Translations under genes and position numbers: made by a program | Source: Alistipes megaguti | GTDB taxonomy: Bacteria > Bacteroidota > Bacteroidia > Bacteroidales > Rikenellaceae | DNA: 64,000 nt | Assembly: GCF_900604385.1 (NCBI RefSeq) | Contig: NZ_LR027382.1 | Location: forward strand, 124,001-188,000 | Direction: 5' to 3' | Notes under the pieces: model-generated | What the model was told of the DNA's origin: nothing | Database searches by the model: none | Seen by the model: only the letters and a program-made list of their open reading frames with translations | Part shown: positions 18,268-26,735 of the stretch, in pieces | Layout of the letters: the number at the start of each line of letters is the position of its first letter | How positions within the stretch are numbered: position 1 is the stretch's first letter

Positions 18268-18304
18268 GCACAGATGTGAAGCAATTCGCATCTGTGCTTT
18301 TTTT
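18268..18304 (+). terminator. Intrinsic terminator of tRNA-Arg
   Basis: GCACAGATGTG (18268-18278) pairs with CGCATCTGTGC (18287-18297), followed by seven T (18298-18304). Confidence 0.93.
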
Positions 18305-18603
18305 GTTGTGAAGTCCGCATGCTTTAGTTTTGGAATTCAGGCATATTCAACATCCATGGCAACCTAACAACTAATTTACAAAAATAATAACAAATTTCTT
18401 ACCAACAATAAAAAATAGCACATTTGATCGCGTAAGCAGCACGTTCAAACACGCATTCCGGCAGGAAGTGCACCCTGGCTGCCGGTTTCGGAGAGGCTCT
18501 CCTATAAAATATACAAACAATCGGGGAAGGATTCCACACATCCACATCTGCCGCCTCATCCCGCGACGTTCCGAATGCGCCGGGATGCGGGAGAATTCAG
18601 CAT
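18305..18603. other. Gene-free A/T-rich spacer after tRNA-Arg
   Basis: Nearly 300 bases hold no credible gene. The first half is clearly A/T-rich compared with the rest of the window. A CCGGCAG / CTGCCGG inverted pair lies at 18458-18464 and 18479-18485, and a GGAGA-GGC-TCTCC hairpin follows near 18488-18501. The region is downstream of a tRNA, a common integration target, but no integrase or att repeat is visible. Confidence 0.6.
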
Positions 18604-20274
18604 CTAAAAAAGCACCCGCACACCCAGACGCAGCGTCAGGGACAACGGGGCATCGGAGCGCGACGTGCGCAACTCCGTATCGGTCAGATACCAGGAGACC
18701 TCCGGTTCGAAATAGAGTCCGACATAGTCGGCCAGACGATACTGGGCGCCGACAGCGGCCAGCAGCGACCATTGCAGGGCAGCCTCATCGACGGTCTGGC
18801 TGCCGAATTTTGCCGCGATGCACTTTTCAGCCATTCCGCCGGCTCCGAGATAGGCCGTCAGAGGCCCCCGCTCAACGAACTGCCAGTTCATGCGGAGCGG
18901 GATTCCGACGAAGTGCAGCTTCTGGCTCACATCGTCCGACGAATAGGGCAGCCGCACGTCCGAGCGCAACAGCGTGTAGACTACCCCGCTCTCGAGTGAG
19001 AAGCGGTGCGGAAGTTCCTTGCGGACGGTCAGTCCGAAACTCAGCGGGAGGTGGTGCCGGAAGGAACTCTTGTCGTAATCGCGGCGCTGCATGGGCTGCA
19101 GGTTGTTGCCGTTGCCGACGACCGACACGGCATCATTGGCCATAATGGAGGAGTAGCTCCGTAGCGGTGAGCCCTGCAATCCGTTTCCACTCGACGTACC
19201 GCCCCCGGCAAAGAGCGAGAGTGACGTCCGCGATTCGCGGGGCCGCTCCCCGGCAAAGCTCTCCGCAAAGGCGACAAACGAGCCGGCATCGCGACGCGCC
19301 GCCGTCTTGTTCCGCCCCGCTCCCCGGGCTGCGCGGGGCTTCGAGTCGGATGCGGCCGAATTTATGCGGGATTGCACCGCCTCGCCGTTTCGGGCGTCGG
19401 CACCGTTTCGGGCCTCAACGCCCCCCTGCGCACCGGTCGGGCTCTGTGCATCGGTCCGGGTCTGCGCATTAGTCCGAGGCTGCGCTTCGGCCCGGGTCTG
19501 CGCAGAAACACGGCCCCGGGAATCCGCTCCGGTGCCCCCGTCCATCCGGAAACTCCCGACGGACGAATCGTCGGTCATCCCGGCAAGAGACTCCGTCGTT
19601 TCGGAATCGCCGCCCTGCGGATCCACCCCGCCGGAGACGGATGCGGGATCCCCCTCCAAGGGTTTGCCGACTCCGTTTTCCGACTCCTGCATCGGGGAGT
19701 TCCGGTCCGCCGCCGATTCCGACCGGAGCGCCAGCAACGCTGCTGCAGACTTCTGCCCGGTCGTTTGATCCGGTCCCTGCGACCACCCCGTGGTGCGGGC
19801 AACCGTCTCCCGCAGCGACTCCGATTCATGCGGGCGGTTCTCCGCCACCGCATCGGATCCAAACGCCGGTTGCCGGGAGATTCCGTTCTCCCCCGACGCC
19901 GGCAACTGTTTCCCGGCCGCCGACCCCGAGGCCGACAATCGGGACCGATCGACCGCAGAGTCGCCCGCCACCGTCATCGAGGCCAGAAGCGGATCCTCGA
20001 AGTCCCCCAACTCCCTGCTTCCGGAGCGCCACAGGAGCTCTCCCGCGACGACGGCAATCAGTACGACGGCGGCCGCGGCGGCAATCCGCGGTCCATGGAT
20101 CCTCCATCCGTTTTTGCGGGGCAGCGGCATGCCGGGCTCCGGCACGTGCGGTTCATGCCCCTCGAGTTCGCGTTGCAGACGCTCCCAACTCCCTTCCGAA
20201 GGGGAGATTTCGGCGTCGCGCAGCGTACTGCGCAGGACATCGGTCCAATCGGTATTTCGTTTCATCTTCATCAT
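18604..20274 (-). CDS. Sigma-coupled transmembrane protein with C-terminal outer-membrane beta-barrel
   Basis: The 556-residue protein has four parts. Residues 1-62 look cytoplasmic, with a short helical anti-sigma-like segment (TDWTDVLRSTLRDAEISPSE). One membrane helix spans about 64-82. A long low-complexity Ser/Ala/Gln/Thr/Arg-rich spacer, about 290 residues, includes reiterated AQTRTDAQ-type sequence. The last 180 residues look like an eight-strand outer-membrane barrel ending in RLGVRVLF. The ATG at 20274 overlaps the stop of the ECF sigma gene (ATGA). I infer a membrane-spanning signalling partner of that sigma factor. The combination of inner-membrane helix and terminal barrel implies it crosses the periplasm. 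Exact function is unproven. Confidence 0.8.
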   Translation of the reverse strand: MMKMKRNTDWTDVLRSTLRDAEISPSEGSWERLQRELEGHEPHVPEPGMPLPRKNGWRIHGPRIAAAAAVVLIAVVAGELLWRSGSRELGDFEDPLLASMTVAGDSAVDRSRLSASGSAAGKQLPASGENGISRQPAFGSDAVAENRPHESESLRETVARTTGWSQGPDQTTGQKSAAALLALRSESAADRNSPMQESENGVGKPLEGDPASVSGGVDPQGGDSETTESLAGMTDDSSVGSFRMDGGTGADSRGRVSAQTRAEAQPRTNAQTRTDAQSPTGAQGGVEARNGADARNGEAVQSRINSAASDSKPRAARGAGRNKTAARRDAGSFVAFAESFAGERPRESRTSLSLFAGGGTSSGNGLQGSPLRSYSSIMANDAVSVVGNGNNLQPMQRRDYDKSSFRHHLPLSFGLTVRKELPHRFSLESGVVYTLLRSDVRLPYSSDDVSQKLHFVGIPLRMNWQFVERGPLTAYLGAGGMAEKCIAAKFGSQTVDEAALQWSLLAAVGAQYRLADYVGLYFEPEVSWYLTDTELRTSRSDAPLSLTLRLGVRVLF

Positions 20275-20840
20275 TCGTGCGTCTCCAAATAGGTTCTGAT
20301 CCGGCGGGCCAGCAGGCTCCGGGCCCGGAACAGCTGCGACGAGGAGCTCTTCTCGTTGATTCCCAGCAGGCGGGCGATCTCGCGATGCGGCAGTCCCTCG
20401 ATGCAGTAGAGGTTGAACACCGTGCGGTAGCCGTCCGGGAGCTCCGCGACGAACTCCATCAGCACCTCGCGCGGCACGCGGGCCACCTCTGCGGCCTGCG
20501 GTTCGGCCAGCGTATCGGCAACACGCCCCTCGTCGAGGGGGAGTGTCCCGAGGCGGTTGCGCGTACGGAGCCACTCGAGGGCCATGTTGACCGTGATGCG
20601 TTCGATCCAGGCCCGCAGCGACCCCTTGCCGCGAAACGTAAAGCGGTCGAACGCGCCGTAGATCTTCAGGAAGGCATCGTGCATGAGATCCTCGCCCGTC
20701 GCACGGTCGCCGACGTATCGCACGCAGATGGCCAGCAACCGGCCCGCATAGCGATCATACAGCTCTCTGCGAGCCGCATTATCGCCCCGTCTGCACCCTT
20801 CGGCCAGTATCTCTTCGTCCATCTGCATCGGTCGTTCCAC
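20271..20840 (-). CDS. ECF-type RNA polymerase sigma factor
   Basis: The 189-residue protein has sigma region 2 (LYDRYAGRLLAICVRYVGDRATGEDLMHDAFLKIY, residues about 28-62, with the core-binding and -10 recognition helix) and region 4 (LPDGYRTVFNLYCIEGLPHREIARLLGINEKSSSSQLFRAR, about 133-173). There is no region 1 or 3, as expected for ECF sigmas. It is translationally coupled to the membrane/beta-barrel protein downstream, a likely regulator of its activity. Target promoters are unknown. Confidence 0.95.
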   Translation of the reverse strand: MERPMQMDEEILAEGCRRGDNAARRELYDRYAGRLLAICVRYVGDRATGEDLMHDAFLKIYGAFDRFTFRGKGSLRAWIERITVNMALEWLRTRNRLGTLPLDEGRVADTLAEPQAAEVARVPREVLMEFVAELPDGYRTVFNLYCIEGLPHREIARLLGINEKSSSSQLFRARSLLARRIRTYLETHE

Positions 20841-20960
20841 CTTTTAAATGCGGCGGCGGGGAAAAGACTGCGCCGGAGCATGAAAAAAAATATTTCCGAC
20901 ATGCAGTATTCGGCCGTCGCGCCGTTTTAAGAGCGAAAGATAACACAAAATAGAGAAATT

Positions 20961-21671
20961 ATGAAAAAATTCGGTTTATTCCTGCTGGGAGCGCTGACGA
21001 TGCTGGGTGTCACCTCCTGCAACGACGATGACGGCGACTACCCGCGCAACACCCCGCTGATCACGACCGTCTGCCCGCTCGAGGGCGGTGACTACTGTTT
21101 CGAGCGCGACAACGGCGACCGTCTCTACCCGAGCGACAAGTCGCGCGTGCCGGGCTACAAACCCGACGGGGATCAGAAACAGCGCGCCATCATCTGGTTC
21201 TCGCTGCTCGACCAGACCATCCCGGGCTATCGCTACAACATCGCCCTCTACGCCGTGGAGGAGATCTACACGGGCACCTCGGAGGTGGTCAGCGATGCCG
21301 CACGCCTGGCCGAACTGGGCGATGCCAAAACGGGTTATACCGTGGGGACGTTCAATCTCTCGGAGTCGTGGCTGACCTTCTACGCCCTCTATTCGTGCCG
21401 CTACAACTCGAAGCACACCTTCACGCTGGCCGTGGACAAGAGCGGCACGACGGAGTTCAAGGAGAGCAAGGAGGGTTACCTCGACGTCGTGGTGCTGCAC
21501 GATGACCAGGACGATCAGGGCGGCCCCGACTGCGGATTCTACATTTCGTTCGACCTCACGCCCCTGGCCGCCGAGCTCGAGGGCAAGGAGGGTATCAACC
21601 TGCTGATCCCGACGCGCGAAAACGGCAACCAGGAGATCAAGCTTCGATTCGCTGCCCCGCGCGGGGAGTAG
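20961..21671 (+). CDS. NigD-like lipoprotein
   Basis: This is a 236-residue lipoprotein with a short signal peptide and the lipobox LGVTSCND (Cys20), followed by an acidic DDDGDY stretch that favours surface or outer-membrane sorting in this phylum. The body, with DRLYPSDKSRVPGY, KQRAIIWFSLLD and YRYNIALYAVEEIYTG, matches NigD-like proteins. NigD-family proteins are Bacteroidales lipoproteins of poorly known role. It is divergent from the ECF sigma gene. Confidence 0.85.
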   Translation: MKKFGLFLLGALTMLGVTSCNDDDGDYPRNTPLITTVCPLEGGDYCFERDNGDRLYPSDKSRVPGYKPDGDQKQRAIIWFSLLDQTIPGYRYNIALYAVEEIYTGTSEVVSDAARLAELGDAKTGYTVGTFNLSESWLTFYALYSCRYNSKHTFTLAVDKSGTTEFKESKEGYLDVVVLHDDQDDQGGPDCGFYISFDLTPLAAELEGKEGINLLIPTRENGNQEIKLRFAAPRGE

Positions 21672-21768
21672 CCACTTCGCCGCGGCAGCCGATCCGGTCC
21701 GTCAGCCCTCGGGGCCGACGGGCCGGATTTTTTAGCACCCGCACCCTCCCGGATTCGTCGAAAAAGCG

Positions 21769-21776
21769 TATATTTG
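21769..21776 (+). promoter_or_regulatory. Candidate -7 promoter box of ruvB
   Basis: TATATTTG ends four bases before the ruvB ATG at 21781; a leaderless transcript is likely. Confidence 0.65.
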
Positions 21777-21780
21777 CATC

Positions 21781-22788
21781 ATGTCCATCGTACGCAACAC
21801 CGAAAGCGATCTCGATTTCGAGAACAAGATCCGTCCGCAGGAGCTGGAGAACTTCTCCGGACAGGACAAGATTGTCGACAACCTGCGGGTCTTCATCAAG
21901 GCGGCGCTCATGCGCGGCGACTCGCTCGACCACGTTCTGCTGCACGGACCTCCGGGTCTGGGCAAGACCACCCTTGCAAACATCATCGCCAACGAGATGG
22001 GGGCGCAGCTGCGCGTGACCTCGGGACCCGTGCTGGACAAGCCGGGCGACCTGGCCGGCCTGCTGACGAACCTCAATCCGGGCGACGTGCTCTTCATCGA
22101 CGAGATCCACCGCCTGAGCCCCATCGTCGAGGAGTATCTCTACTCGGCCATGGAGGATTTCAAGATCGACATCGTGCTCGACAAGGGCCCCTCAGCCCGC
22201 TCGATCCAGATCGAACTGGCCCCCTTCACGCTCATCGGCGCCACGACGCGCAGCGGCCTGCTGACCTCGCCGCTCCGGGCGCGTTTCGGCATCCAATGCC
22301 ATCTGGAGTACTACGACGTCCCTGTTCTGGCCGGCATCGTACGGCGTTCGGCGCGGATTCTCGACGTCTCGATCGACGACGATGCCGCCCGTGAGGTGGC
22401 CCTGCGTTCGCGCGGCACGCCGCGTATCGCCAACGCCCTGCTGCGCCGCGTGAGGGACTTCGCCATGGTCAAGGGCGAGGGACACATAGACCTGGAGATC
22501 ACGCGCATCGCCCTCTCGGCACTGAACATCGACTCGCGGGGTCTGGACCAGATGGACAACAAGATTCTGGGGACGATCATCGAGAAGTTCAACGGCGGAC
22601 CGGTCGGGCTGAACACCGTGGCCACGGCCGTCGGCGAGGAGGCCGGCACGATCGAGGAGGTCTACGAGCCGTTCCTCATCAAGGAGGGTTTTCTCAAACG
22701 CACGCCGCGAGGTCGTGAGGCGACACCGCTGGCATGGGAGCATCTGGGCTTCACGCCGCCCGGCAGCGGAGACTCCACCCTCTTCTGA
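21781..22788 (+). CDS. ruvB: Holliday junction branch migration helicase RuvB
   Basis: RuvB is the hexameric AAA+ motor that moves Holliday junctions with RuvA. The 335-residue protein has the N-terminal IRPQELENFSGQ, Walker A GPPGLGKTTLA (about 57-67), Walker B LFIDEIHRLSP (about 102-112), sensor 1 IGATTRSGLL, the arginine finger region SPLRARFG, and a C-terminal winged-helix domain (GFLKRTPRGREATPLAWEHL). ruvA and ruvC are not in the window. Confidence 0.98.
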   Translation: MSIVRNTESDLDFENKIRPQELENFSGQDKIVDNLRVFIKAALMRGDSLDHVLLHGPPGLGKTTLANIIANEMGAQLRVTSGPVLDKPGDLAGLLTNLNPGDVLFIDEIHRLSPIVEEYLYSAMEDFKIDIVLDKGPSARSIQIELAPFTLIGATTRSGLLTSPLRARFGIQCHLEYYDVPVLAGIVRRSARILDVSIDDDAAREVALRSRGTPRIANALLRRVRDFAMVKGEGHIDLEITRIALSALNIDSRGLDQMDNKILGTIIEKFNGGPVGLNTVATAVGEEAGTIEEVYEPFLIKEGFLKRTPRGREATPLAWEHLGFTPPGSGDSTLF

Positions 22789-22896
22789 CCGCCTCCGACC
22801 GGACGAAAACAGCCCCGGACACCATGCCGGTCCCGAACGGCCGCGCCGCCGACCCGACACAACCCGAACAAGACTGAAAACCAATCTGACCGCAAA

Positions 22897-23670
22897 ATGG
22901 ACCTTCGACACCTCCACCTGCACCGGCTCCGCCTCATCGCATCCGTCGGGCTGCTGCTGGGCACTCCCGCCCTGCTGCACGCCGCGCCCGGCTATCCGAA
23001 ATCGGCAACCCCGCCGCCCGCCGCCGAAACCCGGGCCACAACAACGGCCTCCACCGCAGTCTCCGCCGCCACCTCCAACGGACAGCAAATCCTCGCGGAG
23101 TCGGTCTCCGAGGCGCCGGTTCAGCGGCCCTGGCTGGTTCCACGCAACCGCCCGCAGCACACCTTTTTTGTCGATGCCGGCTATCTGGCCCTGCTATTTA
23201 CCCTTCATTTCCAGACCTTTGACTCGGGTTCGCTCAACGAGGGGCTGAGCCTCACGGCCGGCTACAACTGGACCTCGCGCCGGGGTCTGGGCGTGGGCGT
23301 AATCTACTCCGGAGGCTTCTTCTCGGCCCGACGCAGCGGCCTCCTCAGCACGGCCCGTCTGCTCTACGTCGCTCCGGAATTCGTGGCCCGGCAACGGGCC
23401 GGACGCCGCTGGCTTTTCCGCGAGGCGGTCGGCATCGGATATGGACGCTACGTGCGCAGCTACGACGGAAATCGCGCCGGACGCGGCGGCGTCGGGCTGC
23501 ACGAACGGGCGTCGGTCGAATTCATGGCAACACGCTGGCTGGGCCTGTCGCTCGGATTCGGCGGCGAATGGATCCTTACCGGCGCCCCGGATGTGGGCGA
23601 CGGCGTGGAGTTCAATCTGGTGGGATTGCTCACCTTTCATGTCGGAGGCGGCGTGCGTTTTTATTTCTAA
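22897..23670 (+). CDS. Putative outer-membrane beta-barrel protein
   Basis: The 257-residue product has a signal peptide (about residues 1-32, with LIASVGLLLGTPALLHAA), a Pro/Ala/Thr-rich stretch to about residue 85, then alternating beta strands such as LSLTAGYNWTSRRGLGVGVIYSGGFF and WLGLSLGFGGEWIL. It ends in aromatic VRFYF, as outer-membrane barrels do. No family is recognised. It follows ruvB by 108 bases and may be cotranscribed. Confidence 0.75.
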   Translation: MDLRHLHLHRLRLIASVGLLLGTPALLHAAPGYPKSATPPPAAETRATTTASTAVSAATSNGQQILAESVSEAPVQRPWLVPRNRPQHTFFVDAGYLALLFTLHFQTFDSGSLNEGLSLTAGYNWTSRRGLGVGVIYSGGFFSARRSGLLSTARLLYVAPEFVARQRAGRRWLFREAVGIGYGRYVRSYDGNRAGRGGVGLHERASVEFMATRWLGLSLGFGGEWILTGAPDVGDGVEFNLVGLLTFHVGGGVRFYF

Positions 23671-23719
23671 AAAAATTGCCCAAAAATCTAAAAAAATTTA
23701 CATTCTGCGCGATAATTGT

Positions 23720-23727
23720 TATATTTG
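23720..23727 (+). promoter_or_regulatory. Candidate -7 promoter box of the malic enzyme gene
   Basis: TATATTTG lies 42 bases before the ATG at 23770 and after the in-frame ATG at 23716, which supports 23770 as the true start. Confidence 0.65.
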
Positions 23728-23769
23728 CCGTTAACCGAATTGAAAACAAAGACTCTGAACGGTAAACAG

Positions 23770-25050
23770 ATGGATACCAAATCGAAACTCGACGAAGCAG
23801 CGCTGCGCTACCACAGCGAAGGGCAACCCGGCAAGATCGGTGTCGTGCCCACCAAACCCTATCAAACCCCCTACGATCTGTCGCTGGCCTACTCGCCGGG
23901 CGTTGCAGCCCCCTCGCGAGCCATTGCGGCCAATCCCGACGACGTCTATACCTACACCGGCAAGGGCAACCTCGTGGCCGTGATCTCGAATGGAACGGCC
24001 GTACTCGGACTGGGCAACATCGGCCCGCTGGCCGGAAAGCCCGTCATGGAGGGCAAGTGCATGCTCTTCAAGACCTACGCCGGCATCAACGCCTTCGACA
24101 TCGAGGTCGATGCCACCGATCCCGACGAGTTCGTGCGTGCGGTGAAGGCCATCGCCCCCACCTTCGGCGGCATCAACCTCGAGGATATCAAGGCCCCGGA
24201 GTGCTTCGAGATCGAGACCCGCCTGCGCGAGGAGCTCGACATCCCGCTCATGCACGACGACCAGCACGGTACGGCCATCATCACCTCGGCGGCCCTGATC
24301 AACGGCGCCAAGATCGCCGGCAAGGAGATTTCGCAGCTGCGCGTGGTAGTCAACGGCGCAGGAGCCGCCGCCATCGCCTGCGCGAAACTCTTCATCGCCC
24401 TGGGCGTCCGTCATCAGAACGTGACGCTCTGCGACAGCCACGGCGTAGTGACGATCTACCGCGAAGACCTCAACCGCATGAAACGCGAATTCGCCACCAC
24501 ACGCCGCATCTCGACGCTGGCCGAAGCGGTCGAGGGGGCCGACGTCTTCCTGGGCGTCTCGAAGGCCGACACGCTGAAGCCCGAAATGCTGCGGACGATG
24601 GCCGAGAACCCGATCGTCATGGCGCTGGCCAACCCCGATCCGGAGATCGCCTACGAAACGGCCATGGCCTCGCGTCCGGACATCATCTTCGCCACGGGAC
24701 GTTCCGACTATCCCAATCAGGTGAACAACGTGCTGGGATTCCCCTACATCTTCCGCGGAGCGCTCGACGTCCGGGCCACGAAGATCAACGAGGCAATGAA
24801 GCTGGCCGCCGCCCATGCGCTGGCCGAACTGACCCGCGAACCCGTTCCGGAGTCGGTGCTCAAGGCCTACGGAGTGGAGAGTCTGGAGTTCGGACGCAGC
24901 TACCTGATTCCCAAGCCGCTGGATCCGAGGCTGCTGCCGCGCATCTCGACGGCCGTGGCGCGTGCTGCCGTCGAATCGGGCGTCGCACGCCGTCCGATCA
25001 CCGACTGGGAAGCCTATGCCGAGGAGTTGCGCAAACGGGTCGAAAGATAG
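23770..25050 (+). CDS. NAD(P)-dependent malic enzyme (short form)
   Basis: Malic enzyme decarboxylates malate to pyruvate. The 426-residue protein is the short form without a phosphotransacetylase domain. Visible are the N-terminal PYDLSLAYSPGVAAPSRAI, the active site region GNLVAVISNGTAVLGLGNIGPLAGKPVMEGK, the metal-binding ECFEIE and MHDDQHGTAI, and the nucleotide-binding VVVNGAGAAAIACAKL. NAD versus NADP use cannot be decided here. The gene ends in a strong terminator. Confidence 0.96.
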   Translation: MDTKSKLDEAALRYHSEGQPGKIGVVPTKPYQTPYDLSLAYSPGVAAPSRAIAANPDDVYTYTGKGNLVAVISNGTAVLGLGNIGPLAGKPVMEGKCMLFKTYAGINAFDIEVDATDPDEFVRAVKAIAPTFGGINLEDIKAPECFEIETRLREELDIPLMHDDQHGTAIITSAALINGAKIAGKEISQLRVVVNGAGAAAIACAKLFIALGVRHQNVTLCDSHGVVTIYREDLNRMKREFATTRRISTLAEAVEGADVFLGVSKADTLKPEMLRTMAENPIVMALANPDPEIAYETAMASRPDIIFATGRSDYPNQVNNVLGFPYIFRGALDVRATKINEAMKLAAAHALAELTREPVPESVLKAYGVESLEFGRSYLIPKPLDPRLLPRISTAVARAAVESGVARRPITDWEAYAEELRKRVER

Positions 25051-25066
25051 TCCGACCGACAAACAG

Positions 25067-25100
25067 AAAAGGCAGGAATCCGTTGGATTCCTGCCTTTTT
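25067..25100. terminator. Intrinsic terminator after the malic enzyme gene
   Basis: GGCAGGAATC (25071-25080) pairs with GATTCCTGCC (25086-25095), flanked by AAAA and TTTTT. It lies between convergent genes and may serve both. Confidence 0.92.
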
Positions 25101-25139
25101 CATCTCCTCCGCACCGGGAGTCCCTGCACCGGGAGAGGG

Positions 25140-26606
25140 TCAGTTCTTCGCGTGGGCAGACCCGTCCGCCGGCGACTGCTCCGGAGCCTGAACGGTGGAT
25201 GGAGCCGGAGCGGTGGATGGAGCCGGAGCGGTGGATGGAGCCGGAGCGGCCGTTCCCGCCGCGGTGAGCGAATTGCGTCCGGAGGCAACAACCGCCATGC
25301 GGTCGCGATAGAGGTCGGCCACGGTCGTGGCGGCATCGTCGATCGAGACGCGGGAGGTGTTCACCGTCAGGTCGTAGCGGTGCGGATCGCCCCAGCGTTC
25401 GCCGGTATAGTATTCATAGTGGGTCCTTCGGTTGCGATTCACGCGCCGCACCTCGGCTTCGGCCGCGTCTGGGGCGATTCCATACTCCTCGACGCATCGC
25501 CGGCAGGCACTCTCCAGATCGGTGCAGCAGAAAACCCGCACGGCACGAGGTTCGTCGCGCAGCACAAAGTCGGCGCAGCGCCCGACAAGGACGCACGATT
25601 CGCGCGCGGCCAGCTCCTGGACGATCCGGCTCTCGGCCACGAACAGCACGTCGTCGGGCGAGAGGCTGTGATCCATCCGCGCGCCGTTCGACTGGGCGAA
25701 GATGCACTTGAGCCAGAACGACGGAATCGACTGCTCGTTGTGGAGGATATACGCCTCGTCCATACCGCTCTTCTGCGCTGCCAGGCGGATAAACTGATTG
25801 TCGTAGAGGGGAATATGCAGCATCGAGGCCAGTTTTTCGCCCAACTGATGTCCGCCGCTGCCATACTCGCGGGCGATCGTGATGACGACCGGCTGCGGGG
25901 AGTCGGCCGCCGGGGCTGCGGATTCTCTCTCCGGAGCCGTTCCTTCACCTCCGATCCAACGGTCGAAGATGCGGTAGAAGGGGGTGATGAAGTGGACGAT
26001 CGGGCCGACGATCAGTGCGGCGGTGACCGTACCCTCGCGCACGCCCGAGATGTTGGAGAGGAAGACGAGCGAAAGGAGACAGGCCAGAATCACGAGCGTG
26101 ACGTCAAAGGCCAGCTTGACATAGCCGAATTCGCGGCGCAGCCGTCGCGAGATGGCCCGCACGAAGTACTCGCCGGCGGCCATGGCGATGTTGACCTTCA
26201 CCTCGAGGGCGATGCCGACGGCCAGCACGACGCAGCCGATGAGCAGGCTGACGATCTTGGCCGCATAGGCTTCGGGCGTGAGCCAGAAGAGGGCCGACAT
26301 CGAACAGTCGATGAACGTACCGAAGAAGAGCGTGACGGGAATCTGCAGCAGGAAGATCCGCCGATCGGTCTTCAGGTCGGCACGCGTCATGAAGGGGAGT
26401 TCGAGAAGCATGAACACCAGATTGAGGATAATGGTCCACTGGCCCATGGTCATCGAGGTGAACATGCTCAGAACGTAGGTAACGCTCGTAATGGGGGAGG
26501 TTCCCAGCAGGGCTTTGGTGATCAGCGCAATACCGAAGGCGTTGATGAACAATGCCACGACGAAGAGCAGATAGCGCCGAAAAAGCAGTCGGGTTTGGGT
26601 TTTCAT
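25140..26606 (-). CDS. YczE/YitT-like membrane domain fused to a cytidylate kinase-like domain
   Basis: The 488-residue protein has five or six membrane helices in residues 10-225 (RRYLLFVVALFINAFGIALITKALLGTSP; VSLLIGCVVLAVGIALEVKVNI), as in YczE/YyaS proteins. A cytosolic cytidylate-kinase-like domain follows (about 245-440) with the nucleotide-binding IAREYGSGGHQLGEKLA, PLYDNQFIRLAAQKSG and VLVGRCADFVLRD. The C-terminal 45 residues are low complexity and include three APAPST units encoded by a perfect 18-base repeat. It is divergent from the AraC regulator. The fusion suggests a nucleotide-dependent membrane function, but transport substrate and kinase activity are not shown. Confidence 0.85.
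   Translation of the reverse strand: MKTQTRLLFRRYLLFVVALFINAFGIALITKALLGTSPITSVTYVLSMFTSMTMGQWTIILNLVFMLLELPFMTRADLKTDRRIFLLQIPVTLFFGTFIDCSMSALFWLTPEAYAAKIVSLLIGCVVLAVGIALEVKVNIAMAAGEYFVRAISRRLRREFGYVKLAFDVTLVILACLLSLVFLSNISGVREGTVTAALIVGPIVHFITPFYRIFDRWIGGEGTAPERESAAPAADSPQPVVITIAREYGSGGHQLGEKLASMLHIPLYDNQFIRLAAQKSGMDEAYILHNEQSIPSFWLKCIFAQSNGARMDHSLSPDDVLFVAESRIVQELAARESCVLVGRCADFVLRDEPRAVRVFCCTDLESACRRCVEEYGIAPDAAEAEVRRVNRNRRTHYEYYTGERWGDPHRYDLTVNTSRVSIDDAATTVADLYRDRMAVVASGRNSLTAAGTAAPAPSTAPAPSTAPAPSTVQAPEQSPADGSAHAKN
25193..25246 (-). repeat. Three perfect 18-base repeats in the fusion-protein gene
   Basis: The unit CGGTGGATGGAGCCGGAG occurs three times without change at 25193-25210, 25211-25228 and 25229-25246. 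It encodes APAPST on the minus strand. Because the unit is a multiple of three, copy-number change alters tail length but not frame. Confidence 0.95.
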
Positions 26607-26706
26607 GTCTGGACTTGAATGATATCAAGGCGCAAAATTCGTCTTTTCTTCCGAAATTCGGATCGGAAAGGAGCGACCGAAACTGGTATAATCCGAAACA
26701 AAAGCG

Positions 26707-26714
26707 TACCTTTG
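26707..26714 (+). promoter_or_regulatory. Candidate -7 promoter box of the AraC-family gene
   Basis: TACCTTTG lies 21 bases before the ATG at 26736. Confidence 0.65.
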
Positions 26715-26735
26715 AGGTCGAAAACCGCTTGAACC

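Noticed and set aside
18371..18772. Small minus-strand gene after the tRNA
   Set aside because: The frame overlaps the beta-barrel gene out of phase and has no motif or promoter box.
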